A stretch of DNA of 64,000 nt from positions 1,775,074 to 1,839,073 of the forward strand of contig NZ_MCIF01000002.1 in the NCBI RefSeq assembly GCF_003268475.1, read 5' to 3'. Source of the stretch: Thermogemmatispora tikiterensis. GTDB taxonomy: Bacteria; Chloroflexota; Ktedonobacteria; Ktedonobacterales; Ktedonobacteraceae. Of this stretch, positions 27,944-37,439 are shown in pieces (within the stretch, counting starts at the first letter, position 1; each line of letters starts with the position of its first letter). A program made the translations under genes and the position numbers. The notes below the pieces were generated by a model. The model saw only the letters and a list, made by a program, of their open reading frames with translations, was not told where the DNA came from and searched no databases.

Positions 27944-28783
27944 ATGAATCTCTTTGAGAAGCAGGCACAGCTTCACCAATTCTTCGCCCAGAATCCCGTC
28001 AATGCCGCGTATCTGACAGGCGTACTGAAGGGACGCACGACCTTTGGGGAACTGAGCGATATCGATATTGCCATTCTCCTGATGGACCAGGTGCGCTCGG
28101 ATCAGTTCCTCGACTATCAGCTTTACTTTTTCAGCGAGCTGGCCCGGCGCCTGGAGACCGAGAATATTGATGTCATGATCCTGAATCAGGCCTCGTTGCT
28201 GCTCAAGCTGCAAGTGATCAAGTACGGCCAGGTTCTCTACAGCCGCGATGAGAAGCGGCGCATTATGTTTGAGACCAAGGCAGTCATGGACTATCTGGAC
28301 TTCAAGCGCTTCGACGAAATTCAGAATCAGGCCCTGAGCCGCCGCTTGCAGCAGCAACTGCTGCCGATAGATAAGGACCTGGTACAGCGTCACCTGCAGC
28401 AGCTGAGCGAGGCTATCGGCATTTTGCGCGGTCTGGGGGAGACGCAGCGCGAGGAGTTCACCAGCGATTACCGCATCTATGGCCTGGCAGAGCGCTACCT
28501 TCAGCTTGCCATTGAAGCCTGCCTGCAGATCTGCAGCATCCTGGTCGCCTCTTTCGGCCTGCGCCGACCCGAGGACTACCATGAACTACTGAGCATCGTG
28601 GCGGCCCAGCAGCTGATACCCAAGACGCTCGCCTATCGCCTGGAAGTTCTGACAAATCTGCGCGATGCCCTTATCCGCGATCCCAGCACGCTGAACCGTG
28701 ATCTGCTCTATGACCACATCCGACAGCGCCTGGATGACCTGGAGAGCTTCGCCGAGACGATCAAAGGTCGCCTGGAACCATAG
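27944..28783 (+). CDS. Fused MNT nucleotidyltransferase-HEPN protein with degenerate HEPN motif
   Basis: The N-terminal 100 residues resemble minimal nucleotidyltransferases: TGVLKGRTTFGELSDIDIAI, with the metal-binding Asp pair D39 and D41; the GS of the usual GSx10DxD is GV. The C-terminal part matches the all-helical DUF86/HepT domain. There the RX4HXY RNase motif reads R240-DALI-R245-DP, so the His and the Tyr are lost. In MntA-HepT systems the two domains are separate proteins: HepT is the RNase toxin, and MntA adds AMP to its Tyr. Here both are one chain, and the RNase site looks dead. The start at 27944 is set by GGAGG six bases upstream. Function is unknown. Confidence 0.7.
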   Translation: MNLFEKQAQLHQFFAQNPVNAAYLTGVLKGRTTFGELSDIDIAILLMDQVRSDQFLDYQLYFFSELARRLETENIDVMILNQASLLLKLQVIKYGQVLYSRDEKRRIMFETKAVMDYLDFKRFDEIQNQALSRRLQQQLLPIDKDLVQRHLQQLSEAIGILRGLGETQREEFTSDYRIYGLAERYLQLAIEACLQICSILVASFGLRRPEDYHELLSIVAAQQLIPKTLAYRLEVLTNLRDALIRDPSTLNRDLLYDHIRQRLDDLESFAETIKGRLEP

Positions 28784-28957
28784 CAGCGCAGCGAACCGCG
28801 GGCGCAGCAGACCGGAGCCACCCGTTCCCCAGGGAACGGGTCCGTTGTAATGGGCGGCGCGTTGCACCGCGCTGCACCGTGCCGCATCGCGCCGCTTCTC
28901 TCCCTTCCTGCCTGTCTGAATGGTGCTGAGTGAGGGAAGAACGAGACCAGCCAGGGG

Positions 28958-30394
28958 CTAGAGAGCCTCACTGGCCTGACGCAGCTCGCTTGCCTGGGCA
29001 AGGATTTCGCGTGCCTCGTCGGGTCGCCCCATCTCCTGGTAGATCTGAGCCAGGGTCTCATAAGCCAGCACCAGCGAGGGGTCCAGAGCTATGGCCTGTC
29101 GGGCCATCTCAACCGCCTCATTGTAGCGTTTGACTTCGCGATAGGTATCAGCCAGATCGTTGTAGTAGTCGGCATTGAGGGGGTCGGATTCGATGGCATT
29201 CTCGTAGTTCTCGATGGCCTCCTGATAGCGTCCGAGGGCGTCGTAGGCAGTAGCCAGCTGATAGTATCCCTCTGCGTCATCTTCGAAGCGCCGGAGAAGG
29301 TCGCTGGCCGTTGCGATGGCTTCTTCATAGCGGCCCAGAGCGTTGTAGGCATCGGCGAGGCCGGCATAGGCCGCTGCCAGCTCTTCCTCCTGCAGATTAT
29401 CGGCGGCAGCGATCAGCTCCTGATAGGCGCTGGCAGCCTCCTCATAGCGCTCAGCTTCCATACAGGTCTCTGCCAGGCCGAAGCGGGCACTCTGAAGCTG
29501 AGGATCAAGTTCCAGGGCGCGACGATAGGCCTGCAGCGCGGCCTCCGTCTGCCCTTGCAGTGAGCGCCAGTACGCAAGCCGTTCCCAGGCAGTAGCGTCT
29601 TCTGGGGCCAGGCCCACAATACGCTCATAGGTTTGGGCAGCTTGATCACGCTCGCCCATCTGCTCATAGACCTGGGCCAACACATCGTAAGCCGCTCGAT
29701 CGTCGGGTGCCAGGGCCAGCATCTGGTTAGCGACCGAGAGGGCCTCATCGTAGCGCCGCATATCGAGGTAGATGGAGGCCAGCTCACCGTAGCGCGCGGG
29801 ATCAGCAGGGTTCTCATCGATCTCCGCCTCCTGAGCCATGAGCCGACGTAGCTGGTCATTGATGCGCCCACGTACGTCGCGCAGGTTCGCAGAGGCCAGA
29901 GGATGATCAGGATTGAGGATGAGCGCCTGCCGATAGGCCTGTACCGCATCCTGATAGAGGTTTTGGAGGCGGTAGGCATCGCCCAGACTGACATAGAGTT
30001 CATCGTTCTCAGGATCGATCTCCAGAGCCTGCTGGAAGGTCTCGATAGCCTCCTCATAGAGGCCCAGCTCGCTATAGAGATGGCCCAGGTTAACATAGGC
30101 CTCAATCAGACCAGGATCAAGATCGATGGCGCGTCGATAGCCAGCAATGGCCAGCTCTCGATCACCGAGATATTGCTGTGCTAAGGCAAGGTTGTAACGC
30201 GAGCGGGCACTGTCGGGATTGGCCGCCACCGCTCGCTCAAAAGCGGCCACCGCCTGCTCATAGTCGCCGGCGCGCGCCGCCTCGTTGCCGCGATCGGTCC
30301 ACTCCTGCTCCTCACGACGGCGAACATCCGCCGTGCCGTTCTGAGCAGCAGCCCCCGACTCAGCAGCCCCTTCTCTTTCTGGTATGTCTTCCAT
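28958..30394 (-). CDS. TPR-repeat protein
   Basis: Almost the whole 478 residues consist of about a dozen tetratricopeptide repeats, for example YVNLGHLYSELGLYEEAIET, YVSLGDAYRLQNLYQDAVQA and YYNDLADTYREVKRYNEAVE. The first 35 residues are acidic and unstructured. No signal peptide, membrane segment or enzyme domain is visible, so a cytoplasmic scaffold is likely. Nothing in the neighbourhood names a partner. The repeats are highly regular, which makes internal duplication probable. Confidence 0.88.
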   Translation of the reverse strand: MEDIPEREGAAESGAAAQNGTADVRRREEQEWTDRGNEAARAGDYEQAVAAFERAVAANPDSARSRYNLALAQQYLGDRELAIAGYRRAIDLDPGLIEAYVNLGHLYSELGLYEEAIETFQQALEIDPENDELYVSLGDAYRLQNLYQDAVQAYRQALILNPDHPLASANLRDVRGRINDQLRRLMAQEAEIDENPADPARYGELASIYLDMRRYDEALSVANQMLALAPDDRAAYDVLAQVYEQMGERDQAAQTYERIVGLAPEDATAWERLAYWRSLQGQTEAALQAYRRALELDPQLQSARFGLAETCMEAERYEEAASAYQELIAAADNLQEEELAAAYAGLADAYNALGRYEEAIATASDLLRRFEDDAEGYYQLATAYDALGRYQEAIENYENAIESDPLNADYYNDLADTYREVKRYNEAVEMARQAIALDPSLVLAYETLAQIYQEMGRPDEAREILAQASELRQASEAL

Positions 30395-30928
30395 CAGTAG
30401 CTACCCTTCTTAATTGCTCATCAGAGTGTGCTTGACTAACAGTGGTCAACAGCGTAAGGCTCTACGCAAAAGCACGTCCCGGCCTAGTATAACATGCTGC
30501 CAGGGCTTCTTCTAGTCTGTTCCTGGAGGCCAGGCGAAGAGAAGAAAGTCCAGACAGGAGAATCAGCAGTATCTTAGCAAAAGCAGATCAACACGTGTAT
30601 ATGATGATAAGGAGCAGGCTTTCTTAAACAAGGCAGGCCAGCCTTTCTGGCACCGGAGCTAGTACGCTCCTCTGCAGTACGCCCATGCAGTACGCTCAGC
30701 CAGACAAGGCCGGCCCGCTCTGTGTGCAGATCGTCTTTCAGGGTAGTCAGGCAGTCAACACAGGACAGCTGACAGCGGGTGCGCGCTGTTTCGTTAGCCA
30801 GCACCGAGCGAGGCAGGCGAGGAAAGCAGGGCGCTCGCCCCGCTCTCTCTAGATGCGAGAGTTGCAGCAGAATTCGCTCACCAACCACCTCCACAGGCAG
30901 GTGATCGCCAAAGCCAGCGACAGCTCAT
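30395..30928. other. Intergenic region between TPR and GntR genes
   Basis: Contains three copies of AGTACGC (30661, 30676, 30689) spaced 13-15 bases apart, otherwise nothing clear. A minus-strand open stretch (30574-30894) has no ribosome site or recognisable protein and is not called. Confidence 0.4.
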
Positions 30929-31672
30929 TCAGGACTTGGCGACACGCAATGTTACCATATATTCATAACGCGATCCGGGATAGAACACTTCACTATAGGC
31001 GATAGGTGAGCCGGTTTGATCGAAAGTGGTGCACGTGACGCGCAAGCCGGGTTCGTCCGGGGGAATGCGAAGGAGTTCGGCCTCACGCGCCGAAGGCAGG
31101 GCGGCTTTCACATTCTGCTCGGCGATATAGGGGGTCAGGCCCTCTGAGGCCATCATACTATAGAGTGAGCCTTCACCCAGTTCCCTGGCCCGCTGGTAGA
31201 TGCCCGTGGCCCGCGGATATGGCAGATAATCGACCTCGTAAGCGATCGGCACCTCATCGGCAGTCCGTACACGCACCAGACGAATCGCCTGCTCTTCATC
31301 GAGGAGGCGCAGGCGCTCGCGCACCGTTTCAGAGCCGCGAACCAGCTCGCTCACGAGCAGCAATCCACCAGGGCGCTTGCCACGGCGGCGGATATCTTCG
31401 CTCAGGCTGGTCAGTTCACTGAGCGTCTGCTGCACGCGCGGCTCACAGACAAAGGTCCCTTTGCCATGTTGACGATACAACAGGCCCTCATGGACGAGTT
31501 CGGTCAGAGCCTGCCGCACCGTTGCGCGACTGACGCGGTAGCGCGCCACCAGCTCCGGCTCGGACGGGATAGCGGTATGTGGGGCTAGATGCCCGGCGCG
31601 GATCTGCTGCTTGAGCACCTCTTTGAGCTGGTAATAGAGCGGCAGCGGGTTCGAACGTTCCAACATTGGCAT
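30929..31672 (-). CDS. GntR-family regulator, HutC subfamily (UTRA domain)
   Basis: N-terminal winged helix: PLYYQLKEVLKQQIRAG, then SEPELVARYRVSRATVRQAL with the recognition helix, and GLLYRQHGKGTFVCEP as the wing. The C-terminal UTRA domain (IRLVRVRTADEVPIAYEVDY; EAELLRIPPDEPGLRVTCTT) binds a small effector, in known members a sugar phosphate, histidine derivative or similar. No sugar operon is next to it, so the effector is open. A palindrome at 31691-31700 may be its own operator. Confidence 0.92.
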   Translation of the reverse strand: MPMLERSNPLPLYYQLKEVLKQQIRAGHLAPHTAIPSEPELVARYRVSRATVRQALTELVHEGLLYRQHGKGTFVCEPRVQQTLSELTSLSEDIRRRGKRPGGLLLVSELVRGSETVRERLRLLDEEQAIRLVRVRTADEVPIAYEVDYLPYPRATGIYQRARELGEGSLYSMMASEGLTPYIAEQNVKAALPSAREAELLRIPPDEPGLRVTCTTFDQTGSPIAYSEVFYPGSRYEYMVTLRVAKS

Positions 31673-31690
31673 AATATACAGTCCCCCCTA

Positions 31691-31700
31691 TGTCCAGACA
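31691..31700. promoter_or_regulatory. Candidate GntR operator
   Basis: TGTCCAGACA is a near-perfect palindrome about 20 bases before the GntR start. Its core resembles the GTCTAGAC core of sites bound by HutC-type regulators such as DasR. Autoregulation is inferred. Confidence 0.4.
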
Positions 31701-31783
31701 ACAGGATTCTACCTCTTAGGCAGTCAGGATGATGAGAAGAATATATCATAAAAGCCGAAAAGCGTCGAGAGGGGGACATACAT

Positions 31784-31841
31784 GGAGAAGTGCGAGTCAG
31801 ACGGGCGGTTTCTGAAACAGCCTTCATCGTCGCACTTCTCC
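31784..31841. repeat. 12-bp perfect inverted repeat between trxA and gntR
   Basis: GGAGAAGTGCGA (31784-31795) and TCGCACTTCTCC (31830-31841) pair perfectly around a 34-base loop that holds a second palindrome (GTTTC-T-GAAAC, 31808-31818). It follows the trxA stop on the minus strand by about 50 bases but has no T-run. It could be a 3'-end structure of trxA or a dispersed repeat. Confidence 0.55.
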
Positions 31842-31888
31842 TTCGACACTGCCTCTTACTTTCTCCCTTTACCCGCTTAGCAAGAGGA

Positions 31889-32236
31889 TCAGGCGACGCT
31901 GACCTGAGCCAGGATGCGATCGATCTCGCTCTTCAGGCGCAGCGGATGAGGACCCACCAAGCGGGCTACCTCTCGACCATCTTTGAAGACAATCAGCGTT
32001 GGGACGGCCTGGATTTGCAGACGCATGGGTGTGATCTGGTTCTCGTCGATATCCATCTTAGCAAAGGCCAGCTTCCCCTGATACTCGTCGCTCAACTTCT
32101 CATAAGTAGGAGCGAGGGCGCGACAGGGGGGACACCAGGTTGCCCAGAAATCGACGATCACCGGCGTCGGAGACTTAAGCACCCGCGCCTCGAAGTCGCT
32201 ATCGCTGATATGAAACAGATTGGAACGCTCAGCCAT
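31889..32236 (-). CDS. trxA: Thioredoxin
   Basis: Reduces protein disulfides in the cytoplasm. The active site is WCPPC (C35, C38) in VIVDFWATWCPPCRALAP, instead of the common WCGPC; the change of Gly to Pro is seen in some thioredoxin-fold proteins and raises or alters redox potential. The cis-Pro loop (QAVPTLIVFKDGREVARLVG) is intact, and length (115 aa) is normal. No signal peptide is present. A good promoter lies upstream at 32375-32404. Confidence 0.93.
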   Translation of the reverse strand: MAERSNLFHISDSDFEARVLKSPTPVIVDFWATWCPPCRALAPTYEKLSDEYQGKLAFAKMDIDENQITPMRLQIQAVPTLIVFKDGREVARLVGPHPLRLKSEIDRILAQVSVA

Positions 32237-32374
32237 TCGCGTGACTCTCTTTCCCTGGAATGGAAATGGGTTTCTTTCTTGCCTTTTGAGGGAAGCAAAG
32301 ATAGCCTCAAAGGCTTTCAGTTAGAACAACAATGGCAGCACTGCCCTTATTCCAGAGAGCCAGGCCACCGTTTG

Positions 32375-32404
32375 ATTATACTCAGCGGCGTGAGGCTCTC
32401 GCAA
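32375..32404 (-). promoter_or_regulatory. Promoter of trxA
   Basis: Minus-strand TTGCGA (32404-32399), 18-base spacer, perfect TATAAT (32380-32375), about 140 bases before the trxA ATG. The rest of the 480-base gap up to the Bax-inhibitor gene shows no gene. Confidence 0.55.
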
Positions 32405-32715
32405 TAGCCAGGGCCTTGATTGTGACAAGAGTCCTGTTGCCGCACTGACCGAGCCGATGGCTGCTGAGCTGAGCCAAGCCAGAGCCATCTCCTTTCTGCT
32501 CCTCTCCCTCCTTCCATCTTCCCAGTTTCACTGCTCGCCTGGTGAGCAGGTCGAGATAGGGCCATCACCTCGACACAGTCAACCGGGTCGGATCGACTTT
32601 GTTTTGCCTCATTGCCCGACCGTCACCAGTCAGTCGGCCTGCTTCGCTTTGCCCGACCCTCATCTATCATCCAGGCAAGCGCTTGCCATGGCCGTCTTTG
32701 CGCCTCCTGTCTTTG

Positions 32716-33474
32716 TTAGCGATTGCTGCGGCTTCCTCCTTGCAGGATCATGAGGAAGCGCAGGATGTAGAGGAAGAGGTTCATCACCGTCACAAAGATG
32801 GCGACGGTGAGCATGATGGCGTTAGGTAGGGTATCGGCCAGATACTTGGCACGCTGTACATAGTAGAGCACATAGCCGCCGAAGATCGCGATGCCGACAA
32901 TGGAAATCAGCAGGCCACCCAGGCCCGTGCCGAAGAGGCCGGGCAAGAAGAGGCCAATGATGCCCGCCACCAGCAAGAGAATCAGGCCGAAGAAGAGGTA
33001 CTTCCCCAGGCCAGAGAAGTCACGGCGCGTGGTCCAGGCATAGGCGGCTAGCCCCAACGAGGACAACGCCGTAATCAAGAAGGCCTCACCGAGAATATTC
33101 CCCATACCGGCCCCGGTGAGGGCCATCACCAGGGGTGCCAATGACATCCCTTCCAGGAAGGTGAACAGGTAGAGCAGGAAGAGATTCAACCCATGCACAT
33201 TGATCGCCAGCTGCAGGATAAAGAGGACGACCAGGCCACCCAAGGCAACTAGCAGGTAGGCCCCCAAGCCGGCAACCTGAGCAAAGAAGGAGATACCGAC
33301 AAAGGTACCGATACAGGCCACCAGGAAGGAGATGGCCAGCAGCAACATGACCTTGCTAACCAGGCTCCCCGCCCGTTCATTGACGTAAGGAATCGTCTGG
33401 TAAGGATAGGAGCCAAGCCAGTTATTGCGCTCTCCTCCCATACCAAACGGCGAATTATAGCGTGGATTATACAT
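32716..33474 (-). CDS. Bax inhibitor-1 / YccA family membrane protein
   Basis: Seven hydrophobic segments follow a 35-residue polar N-terminus (VMLLLAISFLVACIGTFVGI, LLVALGGLVVLFILQLAI, and so on). LFTFLEGMSLAPLVMALTGA matches the family's conserved third-fourth segment, and the pattern of short loops is typical. Family members are membrane channels or leak proteins (YetJ leaks calcium in a pH-dependent way); some YccA members affect FtsH. ftsH is far away here (30 kb), so no link is claimed. GAGGTG precedes the ATG. Confidence 0.88.
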   Translation of the reverse strand: MYNPRYNSPFGMGGERNNWLGSYPYQTIPYVNERAGSLVSKVMLLLAISFLVACIGTFVGISFFAQVAGLGAYLLVALGGLVVLFILQLAINVHGLNLFLLYLFTFLEGMSLAPLVMALTGAGMGNILGEAFLITALSSLGLAAYAWTTRRDFSGLGKYLFFGLILLLVAGIIGLFLPGLFGTGLGGLLISIVGIAIFGGYVLYYVQRAKYLADTLPNAIMLTVAIFVTVMNLFLYILRFLMILQGGSRSNR

Positions 33475-33708
33475 GCTTCACCTCACTCAGGGAAACAAGC
33501 TGCTTCCGCTGCCACTCGGCTCCGATGCGATGCGCCTGGGACACAGTCTTGCTGCGCGGCGCTCGCCAGAGCCGCTGCCGTTTCTTGCTTCCTCCTTCAT
33601 CAAGATATTACGCAGCCGTGGGCCTGAAGTTGTACACTCCCTCCCTCCTTTGCTCTCTGCCTTCTCCTTCTTCTCCCTTGTCTTCAGGCTCAGCGCGGAT
33701 CTTTTCTA

Positions 33709-33732
33709 GAAAAGGAAACGCCCGGCAGGGCG
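33709..33732 (-). terminator. Terminator after the small zinc-ribbon gene
   Basis: On the minus strand CGCCCTGCCGGGCG (33732-33719) forms a five-base-pair GC stem followed by TTTCCTTTT. It lies just after the stop of the gene at 33736-33945. Confidence 0.6.
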
Positions 33733-33735
33733 GAT

Positions 33736-33945
33736 TTATTTCGAGGACTCACGCCCCTCTGCCGGGTTCTCGGCCTCTGCACTGCGCGGCTTGAAGGAGG
33801 ATTCGGCGATATTGGTGATATCGCAAGGTGGATGGTTACTATCGGCATGCCAATAGAAACTGCTACCCAGAGGCTTGTAGAGAAGACCCCCACAGCGAGG
33901 GCAGCGACGCAGTGTCTCGTTCTCCTGATCCTGACTCGTCGGCAT
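33736..33945 (-). CDS. Small zinc-ribbon protein, unknown function
   Basis: 69 residues. CPRCGGLLYKPLG provides two Cys of a zinc knuckle; a later His and Cys (WHADSNHPPC) could complete the site. The C-terminal half is acidic and polar. AGGAGTGAGGG lies before the ATG and a terminator follows directly, which supports a real single-gene unit despite the small size. Role unknown; short proteins of this kind are often regulatory or RNA-binding. Confidence 0.6.
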   Translation of the reverse strand: MPTSQDQENETLRRCPRCGGLLYKPLGSSFYWHADSNHPPCDITNIAESSFKPRSAEAENPAEGRESSK

Positions 33946-34626
33946 AAATCCCTCACTCCTTCAGATCAGTGCGGAATAGGAGCCTGAGAAAAACACCTGA
34001 CTGTAGGGGAGAGGAAGCAGGTATACCGATAAGCTGCCGGACTAGCAGCCGGGAGAAGCCAGCTGAGCCGAACCGGTTCCATCCATCAATCCTTCCTTCC
34101 TCTCGCCCATCTCCCCCCGTGAAGCCAGGGCGCTCGCCCAGGGCCAGCGTATGGCCTGGCAGGCGACGGATTGGGCGTTAGGCTCTTCCTTCCCTCCTAT
34201 TTCCACCCCTCCTTTCTGGTTCCGCCTGTCTGTCCTCTTGCTCACCCATCACTGCTATGGCGCTGACACAACTTGCCCCAGGCCGAAGCTCCAGGCAAGG
34301 TGATCTCTCACCAAGCTGGGGGATTCCTTCCGCTCTGTCTACGCTTTTGATCAGCTGGCTATCCATTCTTATTCGCACTCGGCTCTACCAAACAGCAGAG
34401 GAAAGCCAGCTGCTGACCTCCATACGCGACTGGCTGGCTGGCTGGCTGGTTAGCACCTCAGTACAGAGTCAGGCCAGACACTTGCCTGCCCGATCTGTGC
34501 CCCTTCAGTGAGGGTCAGCCGGGAGTATCGGCCTGGGCCGGCGCGGCGGCACAGGGTAAGACAAGATAAGGTGGGCAGGGCAGGGACAGCCAGCGCCCAC
34601 CTCACCACCTGCGGCGACTCACTGGC
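33946..34626. other. Intergenic region, 680 bases
   Basis: Between the small zinc-ribbon gene and the Pro-rich zinc-ribbon gene. It contains a CTGG microsatellite (about five units, 34431-34450). Open frames here are short, overlapping in several frames and without ribosome sites, so none is called. Confidence 0.5.
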
Positions 34627-35322
34627 TTACATGACACTCCAGACGCCACAGATCTCGCAATAGGCCACACCAACCTCGCCGAAGGCCTTGCTGCGTGTCT
34701 CCCAGCGATCGTAGACGACAGCCAGGGAACCGCAGTTCCAACAGCGGGCGCGTCCACCAGCCTTACTTTCGCTTTCCAGGCGGCGCAGCAGCTGGCTGCG
34801 CGCCTCTTCGGCTCCGGTATAGCTGGGATTATAGGCCAGATGCAAGAGGTTGCCCAGCGGCAAGGTAATCTCATGGGATGGGGCCGGAGGTGACGGTTGT
34901 TGGAAGGTTGCCACTGGACCAGGGGCACTGGTGGGAATCGCCGCTGCCGGTCGGCGGAAGTACTCACGAGCCGTACGACGGCCCCCTTCCGCAGGCACGG
35001 CAGGGAGATAGTCGGGGCCTTGCCGCTCGCTTGGCGGACGTTCACCATTGGCCACCGGTGGAGTTCCTGGGCCGGCGGGTGTGGCGAGTGCTTCACTGGG
35101 CGGGAACGGCAGCGAGATAGCCTCTCCGGACTGCGTGGGAGCTTGTGCTCCCTGGCGGGGAGGCGCTGCCGATGCCTGCTCACCATCCAGCGGTACAATG
35201 GGAGCCTGCTCCGTTGTCAGTGGCTCGGCTGCAACCTCCTCTCCTTGCTCCGCCACATGGTTATGGTTGTCGTTCTCCGGTTGCTCTGGTGGATTCGCGC
35301 GTCTGCGCCTCGTTACTGGCAT
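34627..35322 (-). CDS. Disordered Pro-rich protein with C-terminal zinc ribbon
   Basis: 231 residues. The first 150 are rich in Pro, Glu, Ala and Gln and appear disordered. A helical stretch follows (LLHLAYNPSYTGAEEARSQL). The C-terminus is a zinc ribbon: CWNCGSLAVVYDRWETR and then AYCEICGVWSVM, that is CxxC-N22-CxxC. GAGGGAG lies about nine bases before the ATG. No family recognised; the second such zinc-ribbon gene within 1.5 kb. Could bind nucleic acid or another protein. Confidence 0.65.
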   Translation of the reverse strand: MPVTRRRRANPPEQPENDNHNHVAEQGEEVAAEPLTTEQAPIVPLDGEQASAAPPRQGAQAPTQSGEAISLPFPPSEALATPAGPGTPPVANGERPPSERQGPDYLPAVPAEGGRRTAREYFRRPAAAIPTSAPGPVATFQQPSPPAPSHEITLPLGNLLHLAYNPSYTGAEEARSQLLRRLESESKAGGRARCWNCGSLAVVYDRWETRSKAFGEVGVAYCEICGVWSVM

Positions 35323-35491
35323 AGGGGCAGCTCCCTCAATAAAAGTTCTTTTCTCCTCGATGATACATGCACCTGCATTATATCACAGCCCTTTCAGTCC
35401 CTCAAGCAGATCGATGGTCTGCCCGCCCCTGACGTTGCCAGGCGACCAGCACGCTCCGCTTCCTTCCTTTTGCCTCCTCGGCTCGGCCCCT

Positions 35492-35752
<261 letters not shown>

Positions 35753-36482
35753 CCAACATTCCGGCGCATCAACCCCTGCCTACGCCATAGCACGCTCGGC
35801 CTGTAAGCAGGAAGGGGGAACAGCGCCGCCTCCTTTTCCTCTGAGATGAGCTTGATCCAAGCCGGGGCCTATGCGTCTTCCTCGCAGCAAGAAGGTTTGG
35901 CAGTCAGCAAGCAAGCAATCAGGCCCCGCGTGTCTTCTCGAGCTCGCGGTCAGCGCCCCCCTGAGCTTCTCAGTCCATTCAGAGAGCGCGGGCGCCTCGT
36001 TGCTTTGCTGACTCTCTCTGGCAATGGGACCGCCCGGTGTGGGGTCGGCGCCGCCACAAGTCTGACTTTCCAGTCGTTGCTTTGAGCCTGCCCATAGGGC
36101 TGCCGTTGTTTTGCCGACGATTGCTATGCTCAATGGACAGGCACCGATTGTAGCCTAGTTCAGTATAGAAGGTTGGCAACTCGATGTCAATTCCAGATCA
36201 CTGCTTTTCCGCGCCTGCGCCGCTCTTCGCAGCATTGGTCTGGCTCTCTCTCACAGCTGCCTCACAGTGCGTTTCCTGCAGGGTGGAGGGCAGTGCGCGC
36301 AGAGGAGGGTTTGCCCGCGCTGCAGCCAGAATGCTCACCAACGGCAGAGCCGCCGCAGCCCTCTAGCAGAGCACAGCCAACCCGAAGCTTCGGGTGAAGA
36401 CAATGATGGTTATGGTCAGTTGAGATTTACGAGGCGCAACTCACATCTTGCCAAAACGGCTGTGATCCTTTAGAGTATTGGC
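35753..36482. other. Intergenic region, 730 bases
   Basis: Separates the minus-strand ferredoxin from the plus-strand methyltransferase, so promoters for both should lie here. No coding region is supported: the open stretches overlap in several frames and lack ribosome sites. No clear structure was found. Confidence 0.4.
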
Positions 36483-37439
36483 ATGGGTCAGCTTCTAGAT
36501 CAGCTGAATTCAAGGCCTGCGGAGCGGCCTTCGCTGCTCTTGCTCACCCCAGGAGAGTGGCAGGATTATGCGCTCTTGGATAGCGGGGCAGGAGCCCGCC
36601 TGGAACGTCTTGGCCCCTACCGCTTTGTGCGTCCTGAGCCACAGGCCCTCTGGCAGCCTGCTTTGCCACGCAAGCTCTGGGAAAAGGCCGACGCTATTTT
36701 CGTGAGCGGCGCCCCACTGTCAGAGGAGCAAGAGCAGCATGGGCGCTGGCAGTTCCGTCATCCTCTTGAGCCGCGCTGGATGGTGCGCTATAAAGATCTG
36801 AGCTTCTGGGCCGCTCCGACGCCCTTCCGTCATCTGGGGGTCTTTCCTGAGCAGGCCAGCCATTGGAATTGGCTGGCAGACCTGGTGCGCGCTGTAGCCC
36901 CTCGGCGCCCGGTACGGGTGCTGAATCTCTTCGGCTATACGGGTCTGGCTTCTCTGGCCGCCGCCAGCGCTGGGGCCAGCGTGACTCATGTCGATGCCTC
37001 GAAGAAGGTTCTGGAGTGGGCCCGCGCCAATCAGGCCCTCTCTGGCTTGAGTTCCCGCCCGATTCGCTGGATCGTGGATGATGCGTTGAAGTTCGTTCAG
37101 CGCGAGGTGCGCCGCGGCTCGCGCTACGATGGGGTGATTATCGATCCGCCAAAGTTCGGTCGTGGCCCACGCGGCGAGGTCTGGAAACTCCAGGAGTCGC
37201 TTCCAACACTGTTGGCAACCTGCCGCTCTCTGCTGAGCGAGGAACCGCTCTTTGTGGTGCTGACTACGTATGCGATCCGCGCTTCGGCCCTCAGTCTCTA
37301 CTACGCTCTGGCGGAGATGATGCGTGGGTATGGCGGCACGATTACAACTGGCGAGATGGTGCTGGTGGAGGAGAGCGCTCAACGCTTGCTGTCAACGGCC
37401 ATCTTCGCTCGCTGGAGCTACGACCCACAGAGACCCTAA
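36483..37439 (+). CDS. Class I SAM-dependent methyltransferase, RlmI/RlmK-like
   Basis: The C-terminal 220 residues are a Rossmann methyltransferase: RVLNLFGYTGLASLAAASAG as motif I, VTHVDASKKVLEWARANQ as motif II, and IIDPPKFGRGPRGEVWKL as motif IV, the DPPxF type used by 23S rRNA m5C/m7G enzymes of the RlmI/RlmK group. The N-terminal PUA domain of RlmI is replaced by about 100 residues with a different pattern (LLLTPGEWQDYALLDSGAGA). A ribosomal RNA base is a plausible target; this is inferred from motif IV only. Confidence 0.8.
   Translation: MGQLLDQLNSRPAERPSLLLLTPGEWQDYALLDSGAGARLERLGPYRFVRPEPQALWQPALPRKLWEKADAIFVSGAPLSEEQEQHGRWQFRHPLEPRWMVRYKDLSFWAAPTPFRHLGVFPEQASHWNWLADLVRAVAPRRPVRVLNLFGYTGLASLAAASAGASVTHVDASKKVLEWARANQALSGLSSRPIRWIVDDALKFVQREVRRGSRYDGVIIDPPKFGRGPRGEVWKLQESLPTLLATCRSLLSEEPLFVVLTTYAIRASALSLYYALAEMMRGYGGTITTGEMVLVEESAQRLLSTAIFARWSYDPQRP

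Noticed and set aside
30574..30894. A 106-codon minus-strand frame between the TPR and GntR genes
   Set aside because: No ribosome site, no recognisable domain, and a composition unlike the neighbouring proteins.
31640..31665. A GGGTTCGAA stretch that resembles the T-arm of a tRNA
   Set aside because: It lies inside the coding start of the GntR gene and has no matching acceptor, D or anticodon arms.
34431..34450. CTGG tetranucleotide repeat as a phase-variable element
   Set aside because: It lies in an intergenic region without a gene close enough to be affected and has only about five units.
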